Shown here: positions 1-13,060 of the stretch, one piece after another
Layout: each line of letters begins with the position of its first letter
How positions within the stretch are numbered: the stretch's first letter is position 1
Origin: Pseudoscleropodium purum
Taxonomy: Eukaryota > Streptophyta > Bryopsida > Hypnales > Brachytheciaceae
Assembly (NCBI GenBank): GCA_963969395.1
Contig: OZ017799.1
Location: 21,950,501 to 22,014,500 of the forward strand
Direction: 5' to 3'
Length of the DNA stretch: 64,000 nt
The notes under the pieces: generated by a model
The model's database searches: none
What the model was told of the DNA's origin: nothing
The model's input: the letters and a program-made list of their open reading frames with translations, nothing else
Translations under genes and position numbers: made by a program

Positions 1-1038
1 AAATAATTTTAAAGGTAGAATGCTAGAATATTAGAAATATTATTTTTTGAAAAAAGAAAAATTGGATGGAGAAAACACGAAAATTGGGTTGAGTTCCTCA
101 AGTTTTGTATACTCTTTCCTATCAATTAAATTTGTTCATGTGTTCCAAGAAAATAAAATTAAAATTTGAGGAAATATCCCTATTTTAGCATCTGCAAAAT
201 TTGTTTTGTCAACTTTAATTAAATAATCAACATTGAGTGCCAATCGAGTGCCAATCCTAGTAGCTCGGTATTTGATTTACCTAGTAGATTAGTGTTACAA
301 TTATCTTTCCATTCATTCCATCCTTCATTTTTTTATTATATTATTATTATTAGAATAGTCCACAACCTTTCATTAGTTTTGGGTTTTGAAAATGAGTGTA
401 AGAAATAGAAAAGTAAGATTTCATCCATCAATTCTGAACTATGGAATACATTTCGTCGTTTCATTTATTGAAATACAGGGTGTACAACTGGTAATTGCAA
501 CCATTAAAATTATCGATTACAGGTGCCTACTGGTGTACCATTTGCCCCTGCACGTTTTGCTTGGGGCAGAGGATTCAAAAGTTTGCAAGTCTGCCCGACA
601 AGTTGCAGCAACTCCTGGACAGTCTGATCCTCCTGTTGTTGTCATACTGTCAAGAGTTGTATCCTTTCAATACGTGGATTCTGTTTCTTTTATTGTAGAA
701 GATAAGCTTAGGATTTGGTTATCGTTTTTGTTTTCTTGAAACACATGGACAAATTTTCTTGTTTTTTTTGGAAATTCATATTACTAGATTATATCTATGT
801 TCACTTGACAATTTTAAAACAAAAACAAAAAGCTTAGGAAAATGAGGTGTTTGGATTGAAATTTGTGTTGCTCCAAAACAAATTGGGCATGTAGGCTGCA
901 TATGCTACACTCTTCATTTTCCCAAAAATTATTCATCTTCGAAAAGAAAAAAAACCCGCCGGTAAGGTCTATTGTAAGAATACTTGACTTCTTGAAATCA
1001 TCCCTATAATTAGCACTATAGTGGATATGAGGTGGTTC
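1..1038. other. AT-rich spacer with a short exon-like patch
   Basis: The segment 500-700 is GC-richer and open in two frames on the + strand, preceded by an acceptor-like TTATTGAAATACAG. No family recognised; may be a gene remnant. Confidence 0.3.
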
Positions 1039-1960
1039 TTAACCTTTAAAGGATCAACTTGCTATTTTTGGCAACATAGCAATTTTGGGTAAGTACTTGT
1101 AACTAGAAATTTTCATATTTTAGCCTAAAATTTAATGGAAGGTAGGGACAAGGAATATCTTTCATATGCACTAAATTTCATGACATTTGGACACATGAAT
1201 CAAAAGATATAGCAAAATGTGTTATTTTTTTTGGTAATTGGGTAGTTTGGGCAAATTTAAAAAAAAATTAAAGAAAAATTTGAAATTGGTTTTCTAAATT
1301 TATATGTATGAAGAAAGTTTTGAATCATTCTATTCTAAACTATGAGTCAAAAGCTTATGAAGAATTTTAGTTTGAAGGCAGTTATGGATTTTCTACTCTA
1401 AAATAAACTTTGAAGTCATTTATTTCACTCGATTTTCAATATTTTTGGAATTAAATAAATTTTAAGATGTAGATTGTTTATTACAACATTACCATCATAG
1501 GGATTGGCATTTTTCAATTCTATAATTATCTTCTTAACAATTTAGTGATTTAAAATATTCTCTACTTTTTTCTATTTACAACTTTTTTCCTATATGTTGT
1601 ACAATTCCAAATGATCTGAAATTTTTTAAGTATAAATCCAACTTGCATAGAAGAATGAATACAAAATAGAAACACCATTTTGGATATTTTTTCATACAAA
1701 TGTGAGTTTGTAAAGTGCAACCACCTGGTTTTTTGTAGGGCCCAAAAAAGGATTTGGTCGATTCAATCACTAATATCTTCCAATTTGCATGCTGGAAAAT
1801 TCTGAAAATTTTTCAACATCTTTTTAAACCAACATACTACAAGATACTATGGTTTAATATGTCCAATAATGTGTGTTTTTCAAAATTTGGTACTTGTCCT
1901 CAAATGGCAGTTTTCAAGCATTTGGGGGGAAAAACATAGTCAAAGAACTTAAGGGGTTAG
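1039..1960 (+). mobile_element. AT-rich 0.9-kb non-autonomous element, + copy
   Basis: Starts TTAA-CCTTTAAAG, followed by GGCAACATAG, and ends AAGGGG-TTAG. Its body shares ordered blocks with the copies at 58.5 kb and 61.4 kb (CATATGCACTAAATTTCA, TTCCTATATGTTGTA, GGATTGGCATTTTTCAATTC, TTTGGTACTTGT). No coding capacity. Confidence 0.75.
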
Positions 1961-4689
1961 ATGGACCTCTTTACCCATTGAGTAGATTAAGGAAAAGACA
2001 TTATTTATTACAAAAGCCAATCATTCTCCTTGGTTTCCTCACATCTCTCTACAAGTTGTAAGTGGACGGATTTTAAAGGACCTATGGTCACAAATAGGTG
2101 CCTACAACACAAATCTTTGAAAATTCAAAAGTAATTCAATCATGCTTTGAAAATTATAAAACTAAATTTAATACATTCTACAACCATTTTTCTTCATTGA
2201 AAAATAACCTAAATTTTTTTCTATTTATGGAAATCCACGAAAAAAGCAGACTAGCTCTTAAATGGTTGCTTTTAGAGCATACTACCTTATTCATTGTGGT
2301 AGGTGCAAGCTTCAATTGAAGGATTATATGTTCAAATTAGTTTGTGGTATATTGAACACAATGACAATTACATAACATTATTAAACAAAATTCCTAACAA
2401 CCTGGCTCTATTTTCTAATTAAAAATAATAATAAAGATAAGTAAATTTTAAATTTTTTAACATTTTTTTCTTTCACACACTTTGTTTATTTTCAATTTCA
2501 ATTTGAAAAAAAATGAAATTGGCAATTGGCAATTTTTTCACGATATTTACAATGATAATTTGATTTTTTAGGGATTTGTTGGATTAGTTATGTGCATCAT
2601 GGACACTAATCACTCAACAAAGAAATTGAATTTAAAAATGCATTTTACTATTACAAAATATAAATCAAATAAATTGTTCAATTCAACAAATATTTCAAAT
2701 GCAAGGGCATTAAGGTAACAATGGTTCATATTGCAACCTATACTCTCTCTACAATGGTTAATGCTACCTCATGCTCTCAATTCCAAAAACAAATTCAAAT
2801 ATTGCAAGACCCAACATCATTTGCATGTTTGTCAAACTAATGGTGTTTTAAATTCTATAAATTCCAATTTCCTTCAATTTGTAAGTGCAACAATCTAATA
2901 TAGTGTATACCAACATGCCAAGGCACAAAATGTTTTTTTAGAGTTTAAAAATAAAATTGACAAGAATAAAGTAATTCCAAATCATGTTGAATAAAACTGA
3001 ATTTTAGACATGGCAAACTTTGAAATTGATTTTCTTTCAAATTGTAATTAATTTTTTCTTCAAATTTTCATAATAATGTGTAATATGTCATACACTACAA
3101 CTTTGGTATATACACTTTTGGGCTTTGTCCATTGATGCTTACAATGTGGTTGTTTGAATGAAACCATTTCAAATTTGTACTTAGTGTCTTTCGTCAATGT
3201 ATGCCTCTAGTTTCATTTGCCAAATAATGAATATAGTCACATGCATCTTTTGAACATTGTAATATTCTTGCTTTGCAATGGAAAGGCTCTCAATCCATTG
3301 TAATAATGAGATATTTGCATTATTTGTAACCACATGCATCCAAGGTACATTTTTAGGAGGTATTAGTAACATACTTTAAATAAAATTTTGCAAAATATAC
3401 ATGAAATGTTTATAAATTATTCTTTCTTTGTAATTTTTTGAAGCCTTTATTTTGTTTTCATGTTTTTTGAGTTTTATTGCCAAACAAAAATGACACGCAA
3501 TGTTTTGATTCACCTATCATTTTAGATTGATATTAATGACTCCCCTTGAGGTTTATAATAATTTAAGAAAATCTTCCCCCCTCAAAAAATAAAAAAAACA
3601 TATTCATGTTATAAGAAAAAATTACTTGGAAAGAGGTACATATCCAAATCACTAATACTTTGTAAGATAGTGTTACTACAATTCATTTATCAACTCATTG
3701 TATTAGTGTTTTTTTAAGCGATTTATCATCAATTTGCACCAAAATAATGGGCCATGTATGAAGCCCTAGGCACAAAATAGTACTAAAATGGTAGAAAATC
3801 TCCAAAAAACTTCAAATTAAAATAAATCTTGGATGAAATTGCTAGATTATGGATGAAAATATAATTATGAATACATGATATGTAAACCGATGTGATATTT
3901 TTTATCCAACATGTGGATGAGTGTTGAAATTTTGAGTATCACTATAACATTTTGTAATGCCACTACAATATTTCATTATAAATGAAAGAAAAAACCTAAA
4001 TTGTATACACTTCCAAGCATTAGCAGACCCCAACTAAAGGTGATTTTTTCTTAAAAACATATTCATGATTTCAACTGAAGATGATTTTTATAATTAGCTC
4101 TCATGTCTTTGAAAAGCTAGTAAATGTCCTCAACTTTCAAATTTAACACTACAATATAATATAGACAATTTTCAGCTCTAATTATTTGCTTGGAATAATC
4201 CAAATGAAAGGAGTAAATAAACCCAAAACAAAGGTCTCAAGTAGTGTGCACATCCCATTAACGAAGACAGTGTAATGTACAGTCACAGTTTCGAACACCT
4301 GTGAATGTTCTGTTGCCCGGCATGATACTGCTGCCCCAAATGGGCGTGCAAATGGACTCCATGTGCTTGGGCCATAACATTCTAGAGCTGCCAGTCTGAC
4401 CGCCTTCCTTTGAACGGATTGGTGTGGAATATTCCACACCCTCAATACAGCTCAATTACATGCGTCAAGCTGTGTCGGAGAACTGCAGTACAATGAGCTG
4501 GGTGTCTGGGGGCACTGCACATTGTATTCAATACCCAAATATGTAATTCAAAATAGAACTCTTAACAAATACTTCAGTAGCATTTAGCTCAAGAAGATAA
4601 ATGATGTCAAGATGTGAATTCTTATCACTGTAATGTGATAGATATTTATGGTTAGTTACTAGGCGTGAAGTGGCAATTCTTTTTTTATA
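1961..4689. other. AT-rich spacer
   Basis: No gene recognised. A GC-richer patch at about 4260-4520 is open on the minus strand for up to 87 codons, without family resemblance. Confidence 0.4.
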
Positions 4690-5254
4690 TAAATATGGTG
4701 TGGTAGGAGGTAAAACAAACAATGTGGGATTTGTTTTGAAAATTAGTAGGAACTTCAACCGCTCATAGTTTTTTGAAAATAAGAATTGTGTTAGAACTAC
4801 AATTTCAGACCTCATTTAGACATAGTATAATAATTTTTCTCAAACAACTTTGAACTAAGAAAAGTTGGTAAATCAAGTTAAGTTTCATCTCCAAAAATCC
4901 TCTTGAGATTTCAAGCCTCTAATCAAAAGTTATGGACAAATTTCAGAGAGGCATTGCAAGGGAAATTTTTAGGACATTCTCAAATACCCTCTTTGAAATT
5001 TGTTCATAACTTTTGATTAGAGGCTTTAAATCTCAAAATGATTCTTGGAGATGAACCTTAACTTGATTTATCAACTTTTCTTAACTCAAATTTTTTTGAG
5101 AAAAGTTATTCTACTATGACTAAATGAAGTCTGAAATTCTAGTTTTTAACACAATTCTTATTTTTGACTTCACTATAAGCGATTGAGAAACTAAAAATTC
5201 TAACTTACATATCCCACATGGATTGTTCCAGCTCCTACAACACCATATGTAGAT
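4690..5254. repeat. Foldback element (family A), long imperfect hairpin
   Basis: The two halves are inverted copies centred near 4975. The outer arms read ATATGGTGTGGTAGGAG on the left and CTCCTACAACACCATATG on the right; inner arms share CTCTAATCAAAAGTTATGG and its complement. Divergence between arms is moderate. A second member lies at 32.74-33.19 kb. Confidence 0.8.
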
Positions 5255-6243
5255 AAAGAGATTCTCTCACCTTGATCATTTCAAGCCTCATTATAGAGAG
5301 TGGATGGATGGAATTTTCTCTGGGGTATCATTGCGTTCTTGGCAAACCATTTATTTATACAATTATTTGTTGTTTGTATATTTGGTGTCAGAATTAGCAA
5401 AAAAATAAAAAATGCAGCACACCATAAATGCACTGCAACCATTCTGGTACAAGAGCACACATTAGTAGCATATGCATGAAGTTCTTGGATGAGGACTCCG
5501 GAGAGGAAAAGGTAGTCTCTTGGACTGCTTTAAAATGTTATGGCCATGGAAAACAAGGACCGGCGAATTTGAATCCTGGAAGCCTGAAATTGGATATTCA
5601 CGACCTCGAAATCGCATCTACCCACACCTCAAAACAAGAACGGTCTGGCGTGCAAAAAGCATTCCATAGCACCGAGAGTACGGTAATGGATGTGCCAAAA
5701 TCGTCAACGTAGTGATTTCGTGATACCTTGTTATTTCCTGAAGTCCTCCCTTGCAAGCATCGTGCATCCGAGCAATGCTACTCGTGATTTTCTGCAGGCA
5801 ACAACAATGAAATCACTACATTCACATTAACAACAGAAATCTTCGACACGCGACATGCACGAAAGACGGGAACCCTCCAAATTCTACAACGTGCACTGTT
5901 GCGCACGCGCATTCAATAAACAATAGCGGCCTGCACCACCAGATCTCCCGAATCCAAGGCCGCAGATTTGTCAAAAGCAAATTCGATCATGTGTCAATTG
6001 ATCGATTCTAAACTTAGAAAACCTAGATTATCATGTTCCTCGGAGCCTGGGGAAGAGTACCTTGATGTGCTGATCAGTGTAAGATCTTGGTGGAATGCGG
6101 CTCTTCTTTCTCGCATCCTCAGCTTGGGCATAGCCACTTTCTGATACAGTGCAAGGATGGAAAATTGGGATTCAGGACTTCGGCCGTAGAGGGGCACCAG
6201 CAGGTGTCGGTAAGAGTAGCTTCGGTGTGGGGTAGGAAGAGAG
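5255..6243 (+). promoter_or_regulatory. Upstream region of the LHT-like gene
   Basis: GC rises from about 5.4 kb up to the start codon at 6244. A 94-codon frame at 5428-5712 has no family resemblance. Likely promoter and 5' leader. Confidence 0.4.
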
Positions 6244-9200
6244 ATGGCGCTGGGGAGGACCAGCTCGTCGCACGATCCTTACAACATCGAGCTTCAGAAG
6301 GTGAGGTAGCGCCGGATGGTTGGATTCAAATTTGTGGGTAATGGGAATCGCGCGGGATACTTTTGAAATTCAAATGTTGCTCGTGAAAATGACCGGAGTG
6401 GTCCAAATTGAGGCTATGGTTAGGATGACGATGTCTGATTGGTGTTAGATTTAGAACATTCAATCGCTTACTCTTCGGGAGGGTTTCGGAGATTCGGCGT
6501 GCGCTCTCTGGCTTGCTACGGAGGGTTGAAGATTTTTTTTCCTTTGTGGCATTAATTGCCGATAATCTGAAACGGAGGTTTGCGGTTAAGCTGTGGTTTT
6601 CATTTTTGAAGGTATGCGTGTGATTCTGTTGAATTCTGCGGTGGCCTGTAAAATCTACTGTTCATGTATGCTGTGCTCAAAAATTTCAGAAGTTCGTCAA
6701 AAGAGGTTATCAGCTTCGGATCTAAAAGATCAGTCGTTTTCGTCTTCGTTTTCGATTTCGAAGATCCGACTTGCGCTCTCTGGCTTGATGAGGGTTGATG
6801 ATTTTCTTTCTTCCTTTTCTTCATTCTGTGGCATTCCTCCACATTGTGCCGATGGAGGCTTGGGTTTAAGGTTTGGTCTGAATTTCGAAGGTATGCCTGC
6901 GAATGATTCTTCTCTAGAATCTTGTCGTGGTTTGTCAGAACACCTGTTCATGAATGCCGTGGTAAAATTTCACAAGTAGTTACTAATATTTGGAATGATG
7001 GAATTTGTGTGCCTACACAAGATCATTGCGCTTGTTGAAAGACTTCTGGTCCATCTTTGAATAGTTCTCCACCGTATCGTGACCCGAGTTGTTGAACGGT
7101 CGCTGATAAAGTCGTGTTTTTTTTCTTGGTTCAATTTACAGCAATCCTCTGTTCTCTTGGCGCTGCCGCAAAGGGTAAGTAGACTGTACTGTACCTGCAA
7201 CGAAGTTTGCTCTGTTTTTTTCTGTAGTATTTTAACCTAAATGAATGAATAGAAATGGCCCCTTGAAGAAGATCTGACCGCATTAAGCCCTGTCAATTAT
7301 GATGCAAACCTTACCAATTGTGACCGAATCTTGCTAATTGTCACACACCTAGGTTTTGTAGAACAGATATGGTGGTCAGTTCTCTGCTACTCTAGTGGTC
7401 TTCTATAGATATTCGACAATACTAAATATAATTCTTGTGTGGAATATAACATCTGAAGGGAGCTGACGGAGAGCGTGCTACCGACTTGGAAGCATGGCTG
7501 CCTATCACTGCCGCAGACCGTCACGCGAATTGGAAGCATGCGGCGTTCCACAATGTGACGGCCATGATGGGAGCTGGGGTTCTGGCTCTGCCGAATGCTA
7601 TGGTCTATCTGACATGGTACCAATCTTCACTACCCTTGATCTGCTACCCTTCTCCTTTAATCTTGTTATCGCTACCTTCTCTTGACATTTCCTTCGACGT
7701 GGGAATGTTTTAGGGGTCCCGGACTATTGATGCTCATCTTATCATGGGTCATCACGCTCTTCACGCTCTGGCAGATGGTGGAAATGCACGAAGCAGTGCC
7801 GGGGAGACGGTTTGACAGGTACCATGAATTGGGACAAGAAGCGTTCGGTCCGAAATTAGGGCTTTGGATTGTGGTCCCCCTGCAGTTGGTAGTGGAGGTC
7901 GGAGTGGACATTGTGTACATGGTGACCGCAGGCAAGTCAATGGAGCATGCGTACTCTATCACTTGTGGACATCATTGCCCCTTGCAGGATAACATCGTGT
8001 TCTGGATTTTTCTCTTCGCCCTTGTCCAGCTTGTGCTTGCTCAACTTCCCAACTTCAACTCCATAGCTGGTATATCTCTCGCAGCAGCCATCATGTCCAT
8101 CAGGTACTACTCTAGCCCTCTGAAAGGAATCACCATTTCCATGCATCCCATATTGCCCAAGATAAAAATAGAAAGGCCATTTTGGGAGCTAGTAGTCGAT
8201 TTTTATGACTTTCAAAACATATTCCTATTGTTCAAGAATGTAGGGTATGATTTTTCCTTTCTATTGGTAAGTTTTGTTGCCTTTCTTGAAGCATTCTAAA
8301 TGATTTATTTCAACTCCAGTAGATATACTAGCACCCCACTTTCGGCCTGTTGGACACACTTTGGGATTAACCTGTAGGCGTCCAAGTTAAAACTTGGAAG
8401 ACCAACTTTGGAAGCTAACAGTCAATTATGGTAACTTTCGTAACTTCTTTTTTTGTCCAAAACTGTAGACTGTAATGTCTTCTTTCGACCTTCCTAAATG
8501 ATTTTATTGCAACTCCTAAAGATATGGAAGTGACCAGTTTTGGGCACTTACGGGATAATTCATGAACCTCAAGGCGACTTCATAGGCCTTCAATTTCGAA
8601 CATCTTCTCTGAACTTCTGGTATGTTTGACAGCTATTCTACCATAGCATGGGTCATTCCAGCTCACTACGGCCACACTCTTCCTGGAGACATCCAATTAC
8701 TGCGACCGTTGAGCTATGGAATGCCGCAATTCAAACCCGTCCAGATAGTGGCACCCGGTGGATCCAAGCTCCAGACAGTTCCCGAGGATTTGACAACGGC
8801 CGACCGTTGGTTCGGTGCCTTCACCGCACTGGGAACAATAGCATTCGCGTATGCAGGCCACAACGTAGTCTTGGAAATCCAGTCCACCCTTCCCTCCACT
8901 CCACAAGAGCCATCGAAGGTAGCCATGTGGCGCGGTGTGAAATTTGCATATGGGGTTGTTGCAGCTGGGTATTTTCCTGTTGCATTGGTTGGTTATTGGG
9001 CTTACGGTAACCAAGTGACGGACGACATCATCACGTTCGTCTCAAAACCAACGTGGTTGGTGGTCATTGCCAATTTAATGGTCGTCATTCATGTCATTGG
9101 AAGCTACCAGGTATTACCAAACCATTTCAGATGCTTTTCATCTTCATTCAAATTCTTCTTTTTTCAGAGTTTTTTTATGTTTAATCGAGTTCTGGAAATT

Positions 9201-10076
9201 TCAGGTTCTGTTTTTCTTGAACAGACACAGTTATCCTTATAGTCATTCAATGTGGGGGTGCTGACCTTGTTTCATTGAAAAAATAGGGTGAATCTAGTGA
9301 ATAATGGTGTGAATAGGCTTTCACAAGCCTTATTTGGTAGTTCAATCATGAATCTGAAAAAAGTCTATTTGAGGAAACTTCTATTGCATTGCAGATTTAT
9401 GCGATGCCAGTGTATGATATGCTAGAATCAACTCTGGTGGGGCACTTAAAGTTCAAACCCACAACGCTTCTTCGACTTGTCACCCGATCTATCTACGTCG
9501 CCTTCACAATGTTCGTAGCCATGACGTTTCCATTTTTTTCAGCTCTTCTCGGATTTTTTGGAGGATTCGCTTTCTCTCCAACCACTTACTTTGTAAGCTG
9601 ATCTTCCTCATGTTTTATTATTTATTCAACCTTGTATTATCACATATGCTTTTTTGCTCACAAATTACCCTACATCTGCTTTGACCTTGTTCATTATGTC
9701 TGAAAATATTTAAATTTTTCAGAGACTGATCTTACTGATCTTGTCTGTACCGAGTCCGCAGTTGCCTTCGATCATGTGGTTGATGATCTATCAGCCAAGT
9801 CGGTTGAGCTGGAGTTGGATTGTCAATTGGGTAATCTTTCTCACGTCTTCAAACTTGAATTGATTCAGTACCGTAGATTTCAGCGATTTCGACCTCTGAA
9901 TTGTCTCTCGTATGGGAATATGGAGTGATTCCATCATTTGCTGAAGCCATCTATAATGATTTGAATATCTGCAGGCGGTGATCGTGTTCGGCGTGGTTCT
10001 GATGTGTTTGTCAACTATCGGTGGTTTTCGGTCCCTGATGGTAGAAGCAAGAGATTTCCATTTCTATAAAACATGA
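6244..10076 (+). CDS. LHT-type amino acid transporter (AAAP family), 7 exons
   Basis: Predicted proton-coupled amino acid importer of the plasma membrane, lysine/histidine-transporter (LHT) group of the AAAP family. Exons: 6244-6300, 7459-7616, 7714-8103, 8633-9110, 9395-9592, 9762-9830, 9975-10076. All introns are GT-AG, phases agree (0,2,2,0,0,0), and the joined CDS is 1452 nt, 483 aa. Visible LHT signatures: WLPIT near residue 33, FHNVTAMMGAGVLALP (first membrane segment), SWVITLFTLWQMVEMHE, GRRFDRYHELGQ, LPNFNSIAGISLAAA, FAYAGHNVVLEIQ, HVIGSYQIYAMPV, TFPFFSALLGFFGGFAF, and the ending FHFYKT. Around ten hydrophobic segments are expected. Exons 2-7 are certain by homology; exon 1 is chosen because its ATG opens a frame ending at a strong donor (CAGAAG/GTGAGG) in the right phase. 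The acceptor before exon 2 has a poor pyrimidine tract. The loop after residue 207 is about 28 residues longer than I remember for angiosperm LHT1. Confidence 0.93.
6480..6980 (+). repeat. Imperfect tandem duplication inside intron 1 of the LHT gene
   Basis: Two diverged copies, about 6480-6705 and 6750-6980, offset by about 270 bp. Both contain TGCGCTCTCTGGCTTG, then AGGGTTGA, a T/C-rich run, TGTGGCATT, GAAGGTATGC and a closing TTCATG-ATGC stretch ending near TTTCA-AAG. The segment is GC-richer than the surrounding spacer and the 128-aa open frame across it has no family resemblance. It may be a duplicated leader exon or an intronic enhancer; the sequence alone does not say which. Confidence 0.7.
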
Positions 10077-11459
10077 CCAGTTCTTTATATCACTTGCGGA
10101 CCACCTGTGCTCAAATTTATTCTTCTTTGTGTTTTCACGTTTTCAGATGTGTAGAATCTTAGGTTGATGAATGTGGGGCTGTATGCTGTGCTGTTGAGTA
10201 AAATTGCCACTGAATTTCTCAAAGATTGGCATTGTTCTTTGGCTTAGCAAAATAGAACTCAAGATTCCAATTAGTTATTCCATTAAGAGAACGCTCAGAA
10301 TACCATAGGCTAGGTAGCAGTTTCAACGTTGAAATCTGATCTTCATACTTTGTGATTGGAGACTCCTCTTCATATCGTCAATATTGGAGACTTGTCCGTC
10401 TCTAATTTTAAAAATGAAAGAAAGATGCAATTTTCACCCTTAAGCCATCCCTTGGTCGGCTTGGTCGCCCAGGCCCAAGAATGTACTAGTGCATCCGTAC
10501 CAAAGATAAAATCGAACTACACTGAAATTGAGAAAAAAAAACCATATCTTTGACGATTGAATGCTTCTTGAAGAGCCAAATACTTTTTGTAACAGGGGAT
10601 TTCAATGAATTTGATGTAGTTTCAGTTGGTCTGATTAAAACCTCATTTCTTTAATTCTAGAGTTTTAAGGTTACAATCTTGGCACTGAAATAAATATGAC
10701 CATACTTGCTGATATACATAACAACTGATTGTATTTTACAATGTCAGCATGGCAATGTGGCTCTATTAAGAGTGCCGTGTGTGAAGCTCGTCAAATGATA
10801 TGCAGCGATTCCAGAATCAGGGACTTGACTTGGACTAATCACTTTAACTTACATATAATTTACATGAACTGAAGAAAGTCTGTGTGTCAATTTAAATGAA
10901 GTAAGAGGGCACTAATGAGACTGGAATACTGTTTCTGGAAAATGTGAAGAATGTGAGCTATCTTAACCCTGGAGGAATGAGCCCATGACCATTGATTTCA
11001 AGCCTCATTGTCCATCACTCTGTTCACTACCATTTTGCAACTAGATATGAATGAAAATGTTTATATTTATTTTTCAGAGATAAAGTCATATATCTACTAC
11101 AAGTCATCAAATTTTCAAATTTTTTGGGGAAAATTTGAAATTATTGTGAAGAAAATTCATATCAAATATAGAATATACTAAAATAATCTAAATTTTCACT
11201 ACATATGTATATTATAGTGTATGACATCATAGTATAACCAAAGTTATCATTTCCCTCTAAAATTAGAAATCAACAAACCATGGTTATAGGCTCAAAGTTC
11301 ATATTGCTATAAAACATTGAAAATTATGAATTTTTCAAAATTTCCAATTGGAGTAGAAACAACACTTGCTTCATTTCATTAGTTGAACTCAAATTCAAAA
11401 TATATCATTTTTATGGCTAAAATTTACATGAAGAGTGAATAGCAAGAAATGGCCAAAAT
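10077..11459. other. 3' flank of the LHT-like gene and AT-rich spacer
   Basis: The first several hundred bases after the stop are mixed in composition and probably include the 3' UTR; after about 11.0 kb the sequence is AT-rich with no gene. Confidence 0.4.
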
Positions 11460-11758
11460 CATGGTTGTCATAGTGGACGGACGTCCGGTTCGCCCGTCCG
11501 TTAGAGGTCCCGCCCGTCCGATACAGTCAACACATAGTTGACTTTCTGATAACGAAAAAATAAGCCACGTGGATGCCATGTGGATTAAGGAACATGTTGG
11601 GCGTGGATGAGATTGTCAGGGCGCGGATGAGGTGACGTGTCATTCCGCAAAATTGCACAAGTTACAAAATTAAAGCCATCCGGACCGTCCGTCCGGTCCA
11701 GTTTGCCCATCCGTCCGGACCATCCAATGACCCTAACTCGCCCGTTATGACAACCATG
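11460..11758 (+). mobile_element. hAT-like MITE, 299 bp, with 8-bp target duplication
   Basis: Begins CATGGTTGTCATA and ends with its inverse TATGACAACCATG (one mismatch near the inner edge). It is flanked by a perfect 8-bp direct repeat GCCAAAAT (11452-11459 and 11759-11766). The 8-bp duplication and CA...TG ends are typical of hAT elements. The body is GC-rich with CCGTCCG-type repeats, in sharp contrast with the AT-rich surroundings. No transposase. Confidence 0.88.
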
Positions 11759-11972
11759 GCCAAAATACATTGCAATGGTGATCCATGGATTAAGCAACTT
11801 CTTCTTTATAAAAGTCAATAATACCATAATGAAGGAATTTGCAATACTATTCATTGAAAATATAATTAAGCAACTTTTTTTTAAATTGGATGGAAAAACG
11901 TTTTTTTCCATCTTGTAGTCTTAAGTGAAATCATCCAATTAAATACTTTGTGTTCATAGCAGTGTTATAGAA

Positions 11973-12600
11973 TTAACCCCTAAATCCCTGAGGCCTTTTT
12001 TGAGCATTTTGGATTTTGCTCAAAACTAAATAAAAAGCCCAAATTTTGATTAAAAAAATTGTAAAAATCATAACCAAACAAATTCAAACTAGATGTATTT
12101 TAGACCATATAGGCAAAGTAAACACATAAACATCAGTTATAGATCGAAAGATTTTAATATTTGATCAAAATAGTGTTATAACTATGAAGTATGAAAGTGT
12201 TGGAGGTCTTTGAATCTAAATTTTACATATCAAATTTAAAATTGAGATCATGAAAAAAATTGAAATTAAAGGACATGACATGCATAATTATACTAATTTA
12301 CAACTTCTAAAAATTCTACTAAAACATTGTAAGAATGACTTCTTGATTTTGTTCCACTTTGACATGTTTTGGGTTTCTATTCATTGTACTATGAACTTTG
12401 GAAAAAATGCTTTAAAATAAAATAAAATAAGGATGATTAGTACTCCATATAAATGTAAAAATGACATATTACCAAAATTTCAAACCTAAAAAAAATATAG
12501 GCAAAAAATTATTCACAAAATAGAGTGACAAAAATTCAAAAAATAGACACTTTAATTGATGTTTTCATTTGTAAAAAATAGGAAAAAAATTTACAAAAAA
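11973..12600 (-). mobile_element. Left end of an AT-rich 0.9-kb-family element
   Basis: Starts TTAA-CCCCTAAATCC then GAGGCCTTTTTT, as in the related copies at 28.8 kb and 41.3 kb. The far end cannot be placed; the right boundary is approximate. Confidence 0.45.
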
Positions 12601-13060
12601 TAAAAAAATTGGCCATTTGGGAGGACTTCATGGTGATGAGATTTCACCCAAAGAATGATCTTGAAATCATCTTCAATGTTCAAAAATGTGTGCAAGGGAG
12701 TTTTATTTGTACAAACGTGAAGGATATAAAATAATATATTTTTAGATGCCCTTTGGTAGGAGCATATCTACCTATTGTAGAAATAAACCACTAAAATTTC
12801 AAGTATAAATTATTAATTTGGGTACTTAAAAACTCTAAAACTAAAAACATAACAAATTAATTAAAATGACTTTTAAATATTAAAAAAAAATTCCCTGAAA
12901 AACAAAGACTATGATTATACTCAAGACAACCATCTTTTGTAAAAATTTCAAGTTTATACAAGTCATAACCAATATTTTATTAAAATGTCGGTATTCCACA
13001 AACTTGGCACATCTACCTATAGACCGAGCAATCTAAAATCTTTACTTATCCTAGAAATGA
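12540..13060 (+). repeat. Diverged direct repeat, first copy
   Basis: Shares ordered blocks with 14150-14660: GAGATTTCACC, GATCTTGAAA-CATCTTC, CTTTGGTAGG, GTAGAAATA-ACCA, and AACAAATTA-TTAAA. Spacing between copies is about 1.6 kb. No open frame. May be two old insertions of one element or remains of long terminal repeats. Confidence 0.6.

Noticed and set aside
5428..5712. 94-codon open frame upstream of the LHT gene
   Set aside because: No recognised domain; could not be spliced in phase to the transporter with a good donor; treated as promoter-side sequence.
6593..6979. 128-codon open frame in LHT intron 1
   Set aside because: Lies across the intronic tandem duplication and shows no family resemblance.
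7682..8299. Open frame extending past the LHT exon 3 donor
   Set aside because: Homology stops at the GT of 8104 and resumes in phase at 8633, so the extension is intron.
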